A DNA stretch of 64,000 bases from Cadophora sp. MPI-SDFR-AT-0126 (taxonomy: Eukaryota; Ascomycota; Leotiomycetes; Helotiales; Ploettnerulaceae): positions 1,612,001 to 1,676,000 of the forward strand of contig JAGMVK010000001.1 in assembly GCA_020747065.1 (NCBI GenBank). The letters run 5' to 3'. Below the pieces are notes generated by a model. That model saw only the letters and a list, made by a program, of their open reading frames with translations, was not told the origin of the DNA and did not search any database. A program made the translations under genes and the position numbers. Positions 1 to 10,564 of the stretch are shown here, one piece after another; the first letter of the stretch is position 1; every line of letters begins with the position of its first letter.

Positions 1-2
1 GG

Positions 3-2165
3 AAGTCGAAGGACGGTTGTAACACTGCGTGTTGGGCCTGGTGTGGTCTGGCAAGCTGTCTTTCTATGCCTATTTCCGGTAAGATTGTAGATCCTATCTT
101 ACAGCTTCTGTCTACATTCCTTTCCAAGCAGCAATCTTGGTCATTCCGAATCACTAACTCTTGTGGTGATTTTCAGGAATTGTCATCGGCATCCAGAGGG
201 CACAGATCCGAGGTACCTATGGTATCAAGGGTAATTGCGCGTCCGATATTGCCCTTGGAATGATCTGTCCGTCGTGTACGCAGATGCAGAACGATCGCGA
301 GATACGAGCTCGAGAAGGGGATGTGAGGATGAGATACAACCCAAAATACCTCAAGGATGAGCAGTATGGGCTCATCAACACTCAACCCACACCAACTCAG
401 CCTATGGTATACAACGGTCCTCACATGGTTTCGGACCATGCTACAGGGCAAAACATTCAAAACTCTGAAGCACCGAATAAGTTGCGGAAGAAGAGTGATC
501 CCGCTCCTGCCAGCACAAAATCAAAATCCGAACGTCACCAATGCAAAATTGATGGAAGAAAGCGTCCTACTGCACGTGAACTCCAATCCCAACATCAAGC
601 GAGGAAGAAGGCACTCTCCAGAAGTGCTCCGAAAATCCTGGTCACTCAATATCAAGACGAACCACCAACTGTGAAGCCCGCTAACAAGACAGGTAAATAT
701 GGCAAGAAAGGCATGTCCTCCCAAGTCCTTCTTTCTTTCACATTTAGATTATGCCAGGAGGCTTACAGCCTCCTTACAATTCGGAAATATCCTGAGATTG
801 GTTTCGCACTATGAATGCCAGCTAGCATACTGACTTCGAGTGTCCACAGGTAAAATCCTCGGCAAATTCTCGTCTACCAAGCAAGAGACAGTTCCCGAAG
901 AAGCCAACACTACCCGAGAAAGTACGGAGCCGCTCTCCCGGCAACACACACTTGTAGAGAGGGATGTTGTCGGAGTTGAGGATGATGTCAATAATCGCAG
1001 ACTTCAAATTGAGCACACTATCGTAGACTGCACTACAGTTGAGCATCCAGCATCCGAGCAAAAAAAGTCCATCGGGCCCCGAGAACACATGATCGTAGAA
1101 TGTGTCACAGTGGAGAAGGAACCGGCTGTGAAAAAGGAATCATCTGGTCCTCCGCAACACATGATTACAGAATGTGAAACCGCAATCGTGGAAATCTCTA
1201 CATCCAGAGTAGCCGAAGAACATCGCCTCGAAGACTGTGATACTGTGCCTGTATCAGAGGATCAGCCTCCAGCCCAGGAACTCTCCTACGTTCACGACTT
1301 CACTGACTGCCCTGTTGATAAGGCCATTCTTGATTATTATGAGAAGGAAGAAAAGAAGGCTCAGCAGCATGAACTTACAGATCGCATTCGAACGAGGCTT
1401 CCTACAGAGCTGATGCAAGTCAACAAGCCTCATACTCAACATACTCTAGCCGAGTGCTCCGAGGATGAGGACACACCACCAAGCTCTCCAAGTCGTCATA
1501 GAAGTACGAGCTATAATATGGACCGCAGGAACAAAGACCAAGGAAACTCAAGACAACATCGTCTCGTCAGCTGCCCAACCCCACCAGTTCTCTCTCACCA
1601 TGTCGCGGAGAATGCGCTTGCGATCAACAGCGAAGACAGCCAGGCAACGCAAAGACCCATCTATCATGACCAGCTACGTGCGGAGGAAATAAAGATTTCA
1701 ACTGATGGGGTCAGTAGCGGCAGTGCCAGTGGGAGTGGCGAGACAAATTCTGGAGGCAGCACCGAGGACCCTGCCAATCCTGACGTTGTTCGCCGGAAGA
1801 GAAGACGCCACAAGCAACATAAAAAAGTCATTGCCCAATTTCCTATCACCGCAAGCAGTGAGAACAAGCCCACACCCAGCACATCAGGTTCTGCTCAATA
1901 TGCAATTGAGCAGGTTCTTGCAGCAAATGGTGGCAAGCGAGACAAGCCACAGAAGGGTGGTGAGTCGGAGAAGCAGAGCAAGCAGAAGGGTAAACACAAT
2001 GAGTCTTCTGCGGCTACTGTTGGCGGGAGCTCTGGACAGCAATCCGAAGGCATTCGTAGTGAGGAGGATCCGAGAAGTCCAGGTATTGTCAGTCACGGAG
2101 TTTCCGGGCTTTGGAGCAAGCTCACCACGCCTACGAAGGAGAAGAATGAGCAATCGTGGTCATAG
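3..2165 (+). CDS. PLAC8-family protein with His-Cys repeat tail (5' partial)
   Basis: Exons read as 3-78, 177-692 and 850-2165; the codons join in frame across both introns, and the 5' end lies before the window. The visible N-terminus carries the cysteine-rich PLAC8 signature: a CWAWCGLASC cluster, then IRGTYGIKGNC, then MICPSCTQMQNDREI. PLAC8 (Cys-rich) proteins are usually small membrane-associated proteins linked to cell size or metal handling; no function can be fixed for this one. After about 65 residues the protein becomes a roughly 550-residue hydrophilic, disordered-looking tail. The tail holds eight or nine spaced copies of a short H-x-[LIF]-x-[DE]-C motif between about 942 and 1575. 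Its C-terminus is Ser/Gly/Lys-rich with a basic RRKRRRHKQHKK stretch that could be a nuclear or membrane-binding signal. The PLAC8 assignment is firm; the tail is unexplained. Confidence 0.8.
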
Positions 2166-3002
2166 ACGCAGGATATAGGGGTACGTGAATTTTGGCGGGG
2201 ACAAAGATGGAACATGATCAGTACAGCGTCACACTTTGACAAGGCAATGATCGGACCACAACTGGCAGACTACTAGATCCATGGTGTCGCCACCATAGTG
2301 ATGCTGTATACTTAAGAGGTGACTACTATTACCCGTCTTCGGAAACGGTTCACACAATTCACTTCACAACGAGTCAATGTCCTTTTGACCCTCAGACAGA
2401 ATTCATAAGACTAGGGAATTGTGAAATTTCGAGTGCAAGAAAAGGTTTTCGTACAGAGAGGCTCGGCAATTAGCAATCAAAATCTCGTCTGTTTACTCCA
2501 TTTCCATTCCATATCTCACGCCATCTCGCCAACCAGCCATCCTTTCCGAAAAATGAGGCGCATCGCATCGCACATCAAGTACAGGAGAATGCAAGTCACA
2601 TCAGATCGCATTTGCTCGTGCATGCATTGAAATGAAGAAATATGCCACCCAACCCCCCAGCTATCCTTTCCCACAGGCCATGCCCGTGCTTTCATGTCGC
2701 AGCCTCTCTCTAGAGCGCGCTCTCGCTCGTACTCGTGAAATTCATTTGATTTGATTTGGTGTACTTTAGTCGGTTGGTTGGTCAGTCAGTCATGTTTATC
2801 CCGTCAAAGTTGCGTAATTTCGTGGCCAGGTTGTAAGGTTTCTCGTTTCGTTTGAAGTGTTGTGTAGTGTTTGGAGTCCGTGGGGATCGTGGCGAATTAT
2901 TATGGAGCCGCTCATCCCTGAGGCCGGGAATGTGGTGCAGTGATGTATTGGAAGGAAAGGGTTCGAGGGGCGACGCGAACAGAGTTGGGAAGTAGGGTGA
3001 CG
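2166..3002. other. Convergent intergenic region
   Basis: This is 3' flank of the PLAC8 gene and of tem1, which converge here. I see only short unsupported ORFs and small direct repeats (ttgatttgattt near 2746, ggttggttggtcagtcagtc near 2772). No gene or RNA was recognised. Confidence 0.5.
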
Positions 3003-4217
3003 TTAGACTTGTTGGTAGAGGAGGAGCGGTTCGCCGACGTTCTCTATTTCTGGGATTGTGCATTTTAGGTCGAAGGCTTTGGAGAGGACGATTTTGAAGA
3101 TCTGGGGAGAGAAGATGTTAGATAAGGGGATTTTGCATCGAGGTGGGGTCGAAATGGGAAGAGAGGAGGGGTTAGGGGGAATATTTGTACCTTTTGCACA
3201 TTTATGCTATGACTTGTACTGCTGAAGATCAGACTTGCTCGCATTGCTTTTGCGAACCTGCGGGCCTGAAAAAAATATTAGTTAGGCTGGGTTCAGGGAA
3301 ATATCGCGACAGCATACCTGATTCGAGATCTCTTCTTGGTCTTCCCGTGGGAAATTCACAAAGTGATCGTACTTCGTGCCAACCAAGAACGGAATCGCTG
3401 TCTTATTGAAGCCTCTCCCTTGTCGGTACCATTCCTTAATACTATTCAGAGTGCTCTTCCTCGTCAAGTCGAACATGAACAGAATGGCCACCGCATCATT
3501 GCACACCAGCGGCAGCATATTGACGAACTCCCTCTGTCCACCCAGATCCCAAATAGAAAAGGTAATCTCGGTATTGCGTATCGAAATCGTCTTCTCCATG
3601 AAATTTACTCCGAGCGTCTGGATGTAATCCTCGTCCCAGCTACCCTCCACGTACTTGACCATGAGCGAAGTCTTGCCAATCTGTGCGTCTCCCACCATGC
3701 CAACCTTAATAACGACGCTGTTCTTGTTCCGACTTTGTTCTGTCGACGACCCGCGGGCGTTCTGGTCTTGGTAGGAAGATTGCATGTTGCTGTAGCCGCC
3801 GTTACCAGACAGGCTTGAGTTTGGACGAGAAATTGAGGGCGCGAAGGATGTTGGTGGGGTGGGATATCTGCCGTTGCCGGTTGGATCGACGTCAGGTGTG
3901 GGAGGACCTGAATATGTTTGCTGCTGGTGTGAGGATGGGAAGTCGGCGGATTGGGACTGAATGTGTCGTCTTGTAGGGGTATGTGCTTCTTCGGTGCCGC
4001 CCATTGCGTCGTCCTGGCCGTGGCTTTCTGCCCTTGGATCATACCCTTCTGTCTCCATCTTATCTACGGCGTCGTGGAATTGAGACGGGCTGTCCGCCGA
4101 TAACGTCGAGGAATCCAGATTGTCGGTTTTGTGAGGGGTATACGGGGTGTGTTGAATGTAGGGCTGACGGAAGTATCTAGGGTGAGGTGAGTGGTGGTGG
4201 GAAGGACAGCTGGACAA
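3003..4217 (-). CDS. tem1: Septation GTPase Tem1/Spg1 (Ras superfamily)
   Basis: Small GTPase that triggers the septation initiation / mitotic exit network at the spindle pole body. The GTPase core shows the P-loop [10 protein letters not shown], a QTLGVNF switch region, WDLGGQREF (G3), TKYD (G4) and the Spg1-typical ARRFAKAM...[11 protein letters not shown] ending. Exons on the minus strand are 3318 to about 4217, 3191-3265 and 3003-3101; both introns are phase 0. The last exon encodes the conserved IFKIV...EPLLLY tail and stops at 3003. A Ser/Pro/Gln-rich N-terminal extension of about 140 residues precedes the GTPase domain, as in other filamentous fungi. No ATG opens the frame at 4217: the first in-frame ATG is at 4058, and a short upstream exon joined near 4179 is likely, so the 5' end is uncertain. 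The identity is sure. Confidence 0.9.
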
Positions 4218-5035
4218 TCGTGATCAACAGTGCAATGTTGATGAATACATAAGTAGCGCGTGTAATTCGTGACTTGTGCAAGGCAAGACGGAAGCTGTGG
4301 AGGTGGAGCCGCGACTGCAGGTCACGATTTGGGTCGATTTGAGGTTATTCGGACCACCACACAGGTGGAGACCCCTGACGGCTTCTTCTCGCGACTTGCC
4401 TGAAAGCCGGCGCTTGAAGCTAAGACACGCGTATGGAAAGCTGACTTGACGCGTGAGTGGTCCAGAGCGGGAGGCAAAGAAAATGCGTATCAAACCTTCA
4501 GCAGCAATTTTTCTCCTTTCGTGAGAGCAAGTGCATGAGCATGATTTCACGAGAGATTGTTTGGAGGGGCGGCTCGTTGTCAAGCTCAATATCAACATCA
4601 ACAAGTCAATAATATCGATGGTCTTTCCAATCCATACCCCTGGTCTCTCATGCTTTTAAGGTGGGATATGTTCGCTAAGGCTTGCAGCTGGGCTGGGTAT
4701 GGGTGTATGCCAAACAAAAGACTTAATACAAGCTCGTATTATGCTTCAGGACTTGCCTAGCTGGATATTTGTTTAGGTCTTTTAGTCAATCAGATTTAGA
4801 GATAGGTGCACAACCGTCGTAGGAATCTCAAGGTATTTCATAAGTTCGCCTGCGTAGACAAGGTTTCTATTTCCATTTCTTCGTGAAGAGGGAGGCATTC
4901 TAAATCGGCCCCGCTTTTGTCAAGCCTCCCAAGCCCAGCCTGACCTGACCCAGGGCCTTGCTGAGAGAAGGCGTAAACTAAACATTTTATGCTCGTGGAG
5001 AAGAGACATCACCACTCTTCCATTCTACAACAACA
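4218..5035. other. Divergent region between tem1 and gcvH
   Basis: Shared upstream region of two divergent genes. It probably contains the 5' leader and perhaps a small first exon of tem1. No distinct element was recognised. Confidence 0.5.
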
Positions 5036-5628
5036 ATGGCATCAATTGCACGATCTCTACGGCCAGTGGCCCTCCGATTCTCCGCCGCATCCCGCAGAAG
5101 TGCAGCTCCATGGCGGTCCTCCCAATTCCAGGCGCGGGCATTCTCCGCTTCTCCTGTTTGTAAGGGCATATCTTTAGACCTCGGGAAGAGGTAGCATGAT
5201 CGAGTGAGTACTGATATGATGTCTGCACAGCACAAGCAAAGAGATACACGAAGGACCACGAATGGGTTGAGATTTCTGAGGATGGCAAGACGGGAGTTAT
5301 CGGTATTTCGGAATACGCTGCACATGCTCTCGGTGATGTCGTCTATGTCGAGCTCCCAACGACGCCAATGGAGGTCGAAGCTGGAGATGCGATCGGAGCT
5401 GTGGAATCTGTGAAGTCGGCTTCGGATATTAATGCGCCTATCACCTGCACGATTACGGCTGTCAACGACCTGCTGGAAGAGAAGCCTGGAAGTATCAACA
5501 AGGGACCAGAAGATGAGTCGTCGTCTGGAGGGTGGGTTGCGAAGGTCGAGGTGGGCGAAGCGGGAATCAAGGGTCTGGAGGACCTGATGGATGCGAAGGC
5601 ATACAAACAATTCACAGAGGATGCTTGA
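5036..5628 (+). CDS. gcvH: Glycine cleavage system H protein, mitochondrial
   Basis: Lipoyl carrier of the mitochondrial glycine decarboxylase complex; it shuttles the aminomethyl group between P, T and L proteins. Exons are 5036-5159 and 5231-5628, giving 173 residues. The first ~40 residues are Arg/Ser/Ala-rich with no acidic residues (MASIARSLRPVALRF...), a typical matrix-targeting sequence. The mature domain starts at about YTKDHEWVEI. The lipoylated lysine is K103 in GAVESVKSASDI, followed by the conserved glycine- and acid-rich C-terminal half ending QFTEDA. The ATG at 5036 has a good context (caacaATGG). Its 3' end faces the porphobilinogen deaminase gene with only 212 bp between stop codons. 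In yeast this gene is GCV3. Confidence 0.95.
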
Positions 5629-5840
5629 TCGAATGGATAGGGTTGGTTATGCACGTAGAGGTCTCACATTTCAACAGTGAACAACGGCGTTTGAGCAGCA
5701 AAGTGAAGCAATTAATGGGCTGGAAATTGGATGGAGATGGGAGAGCTAAATCTGTGCACTTTTCCCATGCCCTACACGCCTCACCAGCCATTCTATGTAT
5801 TGTACATGACGCTCAGTCGTAGTAGCAACGTCTATTTGTG

Positions 5841-6896
5841 CTACGCTCCTCCTGCTTCCTTGATAATGGGTCGGTTGAGGTTGATCTGTTCCAGGATCTT
5901 GGCTGCTCCCTTTTCTACCAGCTCTTGCGCCAGCTTCCAGCCAAACTCATCTGCATCCTTTTCATTGAGAATCTCATCTAATCTCTCTGCAGCCACGCTC
6001 TCTGTTCCATCCAGACTAACCACAATAGCCTTCATCAACAGTTTACCCCTCTCAATCCATGTCGTCTCAACACCAATGGGCACACTGCAACCTCCTTCCA
6101 GAGTACGCATCAGACTCCTCTCCGCAATACCTGACAGAGTCGCAGCCTCATTCGACAAGACCTCCAGAACCTTCATGATCTTCTCATCTCCCTCTCGAAC
6201 CTCAATTGCAAGTGCTCCCTGCCCTACAGCATGTAGCATTCCCCCGCCAGGCGTCGTCGAGTCCAAGTACTGCGTAATTCTCTCCGTCCAATTCATCCTG
6301 ACCACACCAGCAACAGCCAGAATCAAGCACGAGTACTCCCCATCTTCCGCATCCAGCTTCCCCAATCTCGTTCCCAGATTCCCTCTCACGTCCTTAAACT
6401 TCAAATGTGGATATGCCTTCTTGATCTGCGCACTCCGTCGCACACTACTCGTGCCCACGACAGCGCCTTCGGGCAATTCCAACAAAGTCTTGTACTCCAG
6501 CCCCTTCTTCATTATAACACAATCGCGCGGATCCTCTCTCTCCATGATACACCCAATGACACACTTATTCGGTAGCTGCGTCGGCATATCCTTCAAGCAA
6601 TGCACGATGAAGTCGAGATCCCCATCCAGCAGCTGCGCCTCCAATTCATGCGTCCAGAGACTCTTCGCACCGAATTCGTGCAGTGCCGTTACTTGATTCT
6701 TGTCGCCCATTGTGGCCATGGCGTGGATCTCGTAGGTGTTCTCGGGGTGTGCTTTCTTGAGCGCTGCAACGACCATTTCGGCTTGGACGACTGCGAGGGC
6801 AGATCGCCGCGTGCCAATGCGGATTGTGGTGTTGGTGATTGTGGGATCGAGGGGTGCTCGGGAGGAGGTTGAGGGGAGCTGCTCGTGGGTCGCCAT
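5841..6896 (-). CDS. hem3: Porphobilinogen deaminase (hydroxymethylbilane synthase)
   Basis: Third enzyme of haem synthesis: it polymerises four porphobilinogens into hydroxymethylbilane in the cytosol. A single exon encodes 351 residues from the ATG at 6896. Landmarks are IRIGTRRSALA near residue 25, the catalytic Asp D103 in HCLKDMPTQ, the substrate-binding Arg cluster in VGTSSVRRSAQ near 150, the RGNLGTRL loop, and C270 in LEGGCSVPIG, which carries the dipyrromethane cofactor. The length matches the family. The frame stays open upstream to 7247, with another ATG at 7193 that would add 99 residues including a hydrophobic segment. I prefer 6896 because the DNA just before it looks like a C/A-rich leader and the family starts near this point. 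Confidence 0.93.
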   Translation of the reverse strand: MATHEQLPSTSSRAPLDPTITNTTIRIGTRRSALAVVQAEMVVAALKKAHPENTYEIHAMATMGDKNQVTALHEFGAKSLWTHELEAQLLDGDLDFIVHCLKDMPTQLPNKCVIGCIMEREDPRDCVIMKKGLEYKTLLELPEGAVVGTSSVRRSAQIKKAYPHLKFKDVRGNLGTRLGKLDAEDGEYSCLILAVAGVVRMNWTERITQYLDSTTPGGGMLHAVGQGALAIEVREGDEKIMKVLEVLSNEAATLSGIAERSLMRTLEGGCSVPIGVETTWIERGKLLMKAIVVSLDGTESVAAERLDEILNEKDADEFGWKLAQELVEKGAAKILEQINLNRPIIKEAGGA

Positions 6897-8440
6897 GTTG
6901 AAGGCGTGGTGGGTGTGAGGTGGAATTGAAGGTTGTGGTTGTAGAAGGCGTGCTTGGAGGGGTTGTTTTGGTTTGTCTTTTTGGATGTTGGTGCCGATGG
7001 TGGGGTTCGCTGATGGCAGCTGCCGCCCCACCAATTCAGCCGAGGCGGACTCTTCCCATCTTGACTCTTTGGAGGGAATGTCAACAAAGGAAGTTTTGCT
7101 GCCGAGATAAATCGCGGTTATCAATACCGCCAGGGGAATGAGTGAGGCTAGGAGTGTTGCTACCCTTAGCGGCTTCCCAGTGCCTTTCTGCATCTTGATA
7201 AGCTTCGAGCGGTGCTGTCTATCAATTCGAGAAAGTCCAAGTGCCACCTCCTGACCTTACACATAGTGAGATATCATCGATGCTGCTGTGAGAGCTCGAT
7301 ACATGGCGCCAATGGTCTATATCCAAAAAGCGCGGCCATCGAGTCTTAATGAATGGTAGGTTTTCGAGTGGCAGAGTCTAGTTGTCTCGCAAGAAGTGGC
7401 CAACAGGGTTCGCGATACTTTTAAGTTTTGGCAGGAGGATCAAACAGGCTTCAATGGAAAGCTTCAGAGGAGCTTTACAAATGGGCTCTTAAGTTTACAG
7501 TGTGTTCGGTCTATGTTGCTCCGGATGGTTTACTGATCGGATAAAGCATAGGGATTAAGGTTCGGATTTTGAGTTTTATGGAAGCTTGGAAGCCATTTCC
7601 ATGCATATTCTGTTCCAGCTGCTGGGACGGCGGTGTGAAGCATTGAATTGTTTCGATTGTCCGTCCGCCCCAAACTTTCCTGCTTGAATTGAAGTGAACC
7701 GAACCATTCTCGTCTTTTACATCATGCTCCTCTGACTCTCAAATGCTCCAACAGATTTTGTATCCAGCCAAACAAGAAGAACTTTCTACGGCTTCATCGT
7801 CTGATGAACCGCTAGCTTTTGAGCTTAACGAGATGACTCCGGTCCAGAGACCCCAGCCGAGCGGAGAAGTTTCCATTTCCAGCATTTGAGCGGCTCGATG
7901 CGTGTTGCATAAAAAGCTAGAGCAAGCCCAAAATACGAAGTACTGCTCCACGCGAATTGCAGCAAAGCTCGTGTTCTCTAGTAGCGGAGGCTGTGTTGTG
8001 GTGTTCCTGAGTGCGGGTTTTCCCAGCCACACCAGCCTCGAGCCAGCCCCTGAGTTCGCCTCGCCTGGGGAAGATTCAGGCGGCCTGACTCTTGTGGTTG
8101 AGTCACGGAATCCGCATCGTCACTTCACGATATCATGAGATGGGGTACATATATTCCTACTTGAAGTACCAGAGACAGAATCATTCAGAGAACCTTTCAA
8201 TATTATCATACATATAATTCGGACAGGAGGTTCTGGCATACTTGCTGTTTGTGCTAGTCCACTTGCGCTCCTATTTCGGTTGTTCCAAGCTGCACGCCAC
8301 TCGCTGTTCGGATTCATTACAATTTCAAGGTATGAATATGACATTCAAAAGCGCAACATTGCTAACCATTTTCTAGAATCCCGTTTCCCATCAACAGTTC
8401 CCAAAAACAAATAGTGCTTCAATCAAGTTCTATTCTACCC
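6897..8440. other. Divergent region between hem3 and F-box gene
   Basis: This 1.5 kb contains the hem3 leader, including the in-frame upstream extension 6897-7193 treated in the findings. The rest holds only short ORFs on both strands. I see no further gene, RNA or repeat. Confidence 0.45.
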
Positions 8441-10259
8441 ATGGCGTCTCGCCCACCACCGTACCTTAAACTCCCCAACGAGCTATGGGACCTCATATTC
8501 TCCTATGGTTTCGTCCGAAAAGACTTCCTCATGCTCAGCACCATCAACAAGGCATTCAACAGAGCCGTTGAACCTTCACTCTACTCCTATTTCACTTGGT
8601 TACCAAAGCCCTCTGTTGGGTTGCCTCCTTTAAGGTAAGCCCTGTTGCTCACCCAATCTAGAGTAGCATCTGATTCTGACATAATTTAGCAGCAACTTGA
8701 AGAATCGCGATGTTCGACCCTATACTAAAAGTCGACGGCGGCATCGGATTGACTTACCATCAGGATATTTTGTCCAACAACAGCCGTATTTGCTTTTGAG
8801 GTCGATTCTTGCGCAGCCGAGACGGGCGGGCTATTTCAAGAGAGTTAAGCTTCTGTCACCTTCGCCTGATTATGGGCTGTTCGTAGGTCTTCCTGAACTC
8901 TTTTTTCAGCGACGAGTGAGACAACTCAGCTTCTTGGGTTTGATCATGGTTTACCAATGTTCTGAGCCATCATGTTCGCAATGTCGAGCCACAGAGTCCT
9001 TCTAACATCTCAAATTCTAGTGGGATACATATCAAGCACGGGAGTGTGGATTCAGCGACGAACAGTTCGAAGCCTGTAAGAAGAGCATTCGGCTGCTTTC
9101 CTCAACTCAGCACAGCTACTGGATGGATGGCCTCTACAAAGGCAGGCTGGATGTCGTTGTCGGTCTACTTCTCTTGGGAATGACCGGTTTAACGCACGTC
9201 GACATACGACTACGAGATACTTCTGCTATTGGAAGCACGGTAATCGAAGCTCTTCGTTCACCTTCTGGTACCAGTCCGCATTACCATCGACATCCGAACA
9301 TTCTTTGCGTCAAGGTCTCCTTCGACTGTGAACATGGGATGCCGATGAGAACTGTTTGGGAGCACCACAAGGAGGATATCTTTGACGCTTATCACCCTGT
9401 TCCAGACATCGTGAAATTTCAAAAGCTTGAGTACGTGTATTGCCCCCCCTTCTTTTGGACTGGAATGGACATAATTGTTGAATGAACATTTACCAATGTC
9501 CTGATTGGCCATTTTCCAGCTTCCTTCAACATTACTTTGATGGACGTTACTCACTGGATATAGATCACTCTCGCTGGCCTTCTGCTCACCTGGTAATTTC
9601 TGGCATGGCAAACTAGCCACTGCCACAGCCCTCCGAAAGCTGTCCCTCAGGCATGGACTCATCAACGAGCACATCCTGAAGACTTTCCTAGCCGCTACTC
9701 CCAACCTTGAAGACCTCGATTGCGAACTAGTCTACGACGATGGAGTACAGCAGTACCTTGACTGTAATGTGCTCAAGTCTGCACTCTACTTTGTTCATAA
9801 GACTCTGAAGCGGTTGGTCGTCGATATCACGATCATTCCGGCAGAGGAGTGGAACCCCGTTCCCTGGAATATTCAACACTACATGGGGAGCTTGAAGGCT
9901 TTCGCGCAGCTTAGGTGAGTATACATACTACACTATCGATTTTTAATCCTGTTTGCAGCAGAGTGCTAAGATGCTACAGATATCTCGATATCCCTATGCA
10001 GCTGTACGTTGCAGAAATTTGGGAAGCGTCGCAAGCCGCGTCTATGGTGTCTTTTGATGAAAGAGAGGTCGATTATTGGGGTCAACGTATGCCTGATAGC
10101 TTAGAATGGTTTGGGGTCAGGCTTGATGGGCCGAGCGGTTCGAGTTACCAGCACCAGTATGAGGCGGAAAGGTGCGTGGGCGTTTATTTGAGGCTGAATC
10201 CTGCTGTGAAGAAGATTGTGAGGAGTTTGGGCTCTAGTGGAGATGAGGAGGATGACTGA
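8441..10259 (+). CDS. F-box / leucine-rich-repeat-like protein, function unknown
   Basis: My exon model is 8441-8634, 8690-8948, 9021-9430, 9564-9914 and 9980-10259, giving 497 residues with all phases consistent. The N-terminus YLKLPNELWDLIFSY resembles a fungal F-box, the Skp1-binding module of SCF ubiquitin ligases. The rest is LRR-like, for example TALRKLSLRHGL and AATPNLEDLDC. The long family of such proteins in filamentous ascomycetes has no known substrates. Two points of the model are less sure. The donor at 8949 (GTTTAC) is weak. The acceptor at 9563 was chosen because the nearer CCAG at 9519 puts the downstream LRR-like sequence out of frame. The acceptor at 8689/8692 is a tandem NAG pair. 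The C-terminus is acidic. Confidence 0.7.
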
Positions 10260-10564
10260 GTCGAAATTTTTTGGAATTGTCCTGCGAGTCCAAATTTGGT
10301 TCTGCAGAATGAATTTTGGCACATGCACTTCCATAATTTGAATCAACTGTGGCACTTGCATTCGAGCTTGCTGAGTGGCTAAGAACTCCACTGCTTCTAT
10401 CTGAACATCTTCAACATCAGAAAAAGCTATCCAGAACGCCAATGTCCGGGTCATCCATTTTCCACGCAAAGCACTCCAAAACCAAGCAACACCGTCTATA
10501 CCCAATACCCAACTCCAAGATCATTTATCACCTCATTCATGATACAAACAAAAGCACGAGTGAT
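10260..10564. other. Short convergent gap
   Basis: About 300 bp between the converging F-box and zinc-finger genes; nothing distinct is seen. Confidence 0.5.

Noticed and set aside
5731..6696. 321-codon plus-strand ORF opposite porphobilinogen deaminase
   Set aside because: Antisense shadow of a strongly conserved enzyme; its Ser/Pro-rich product has no domain.
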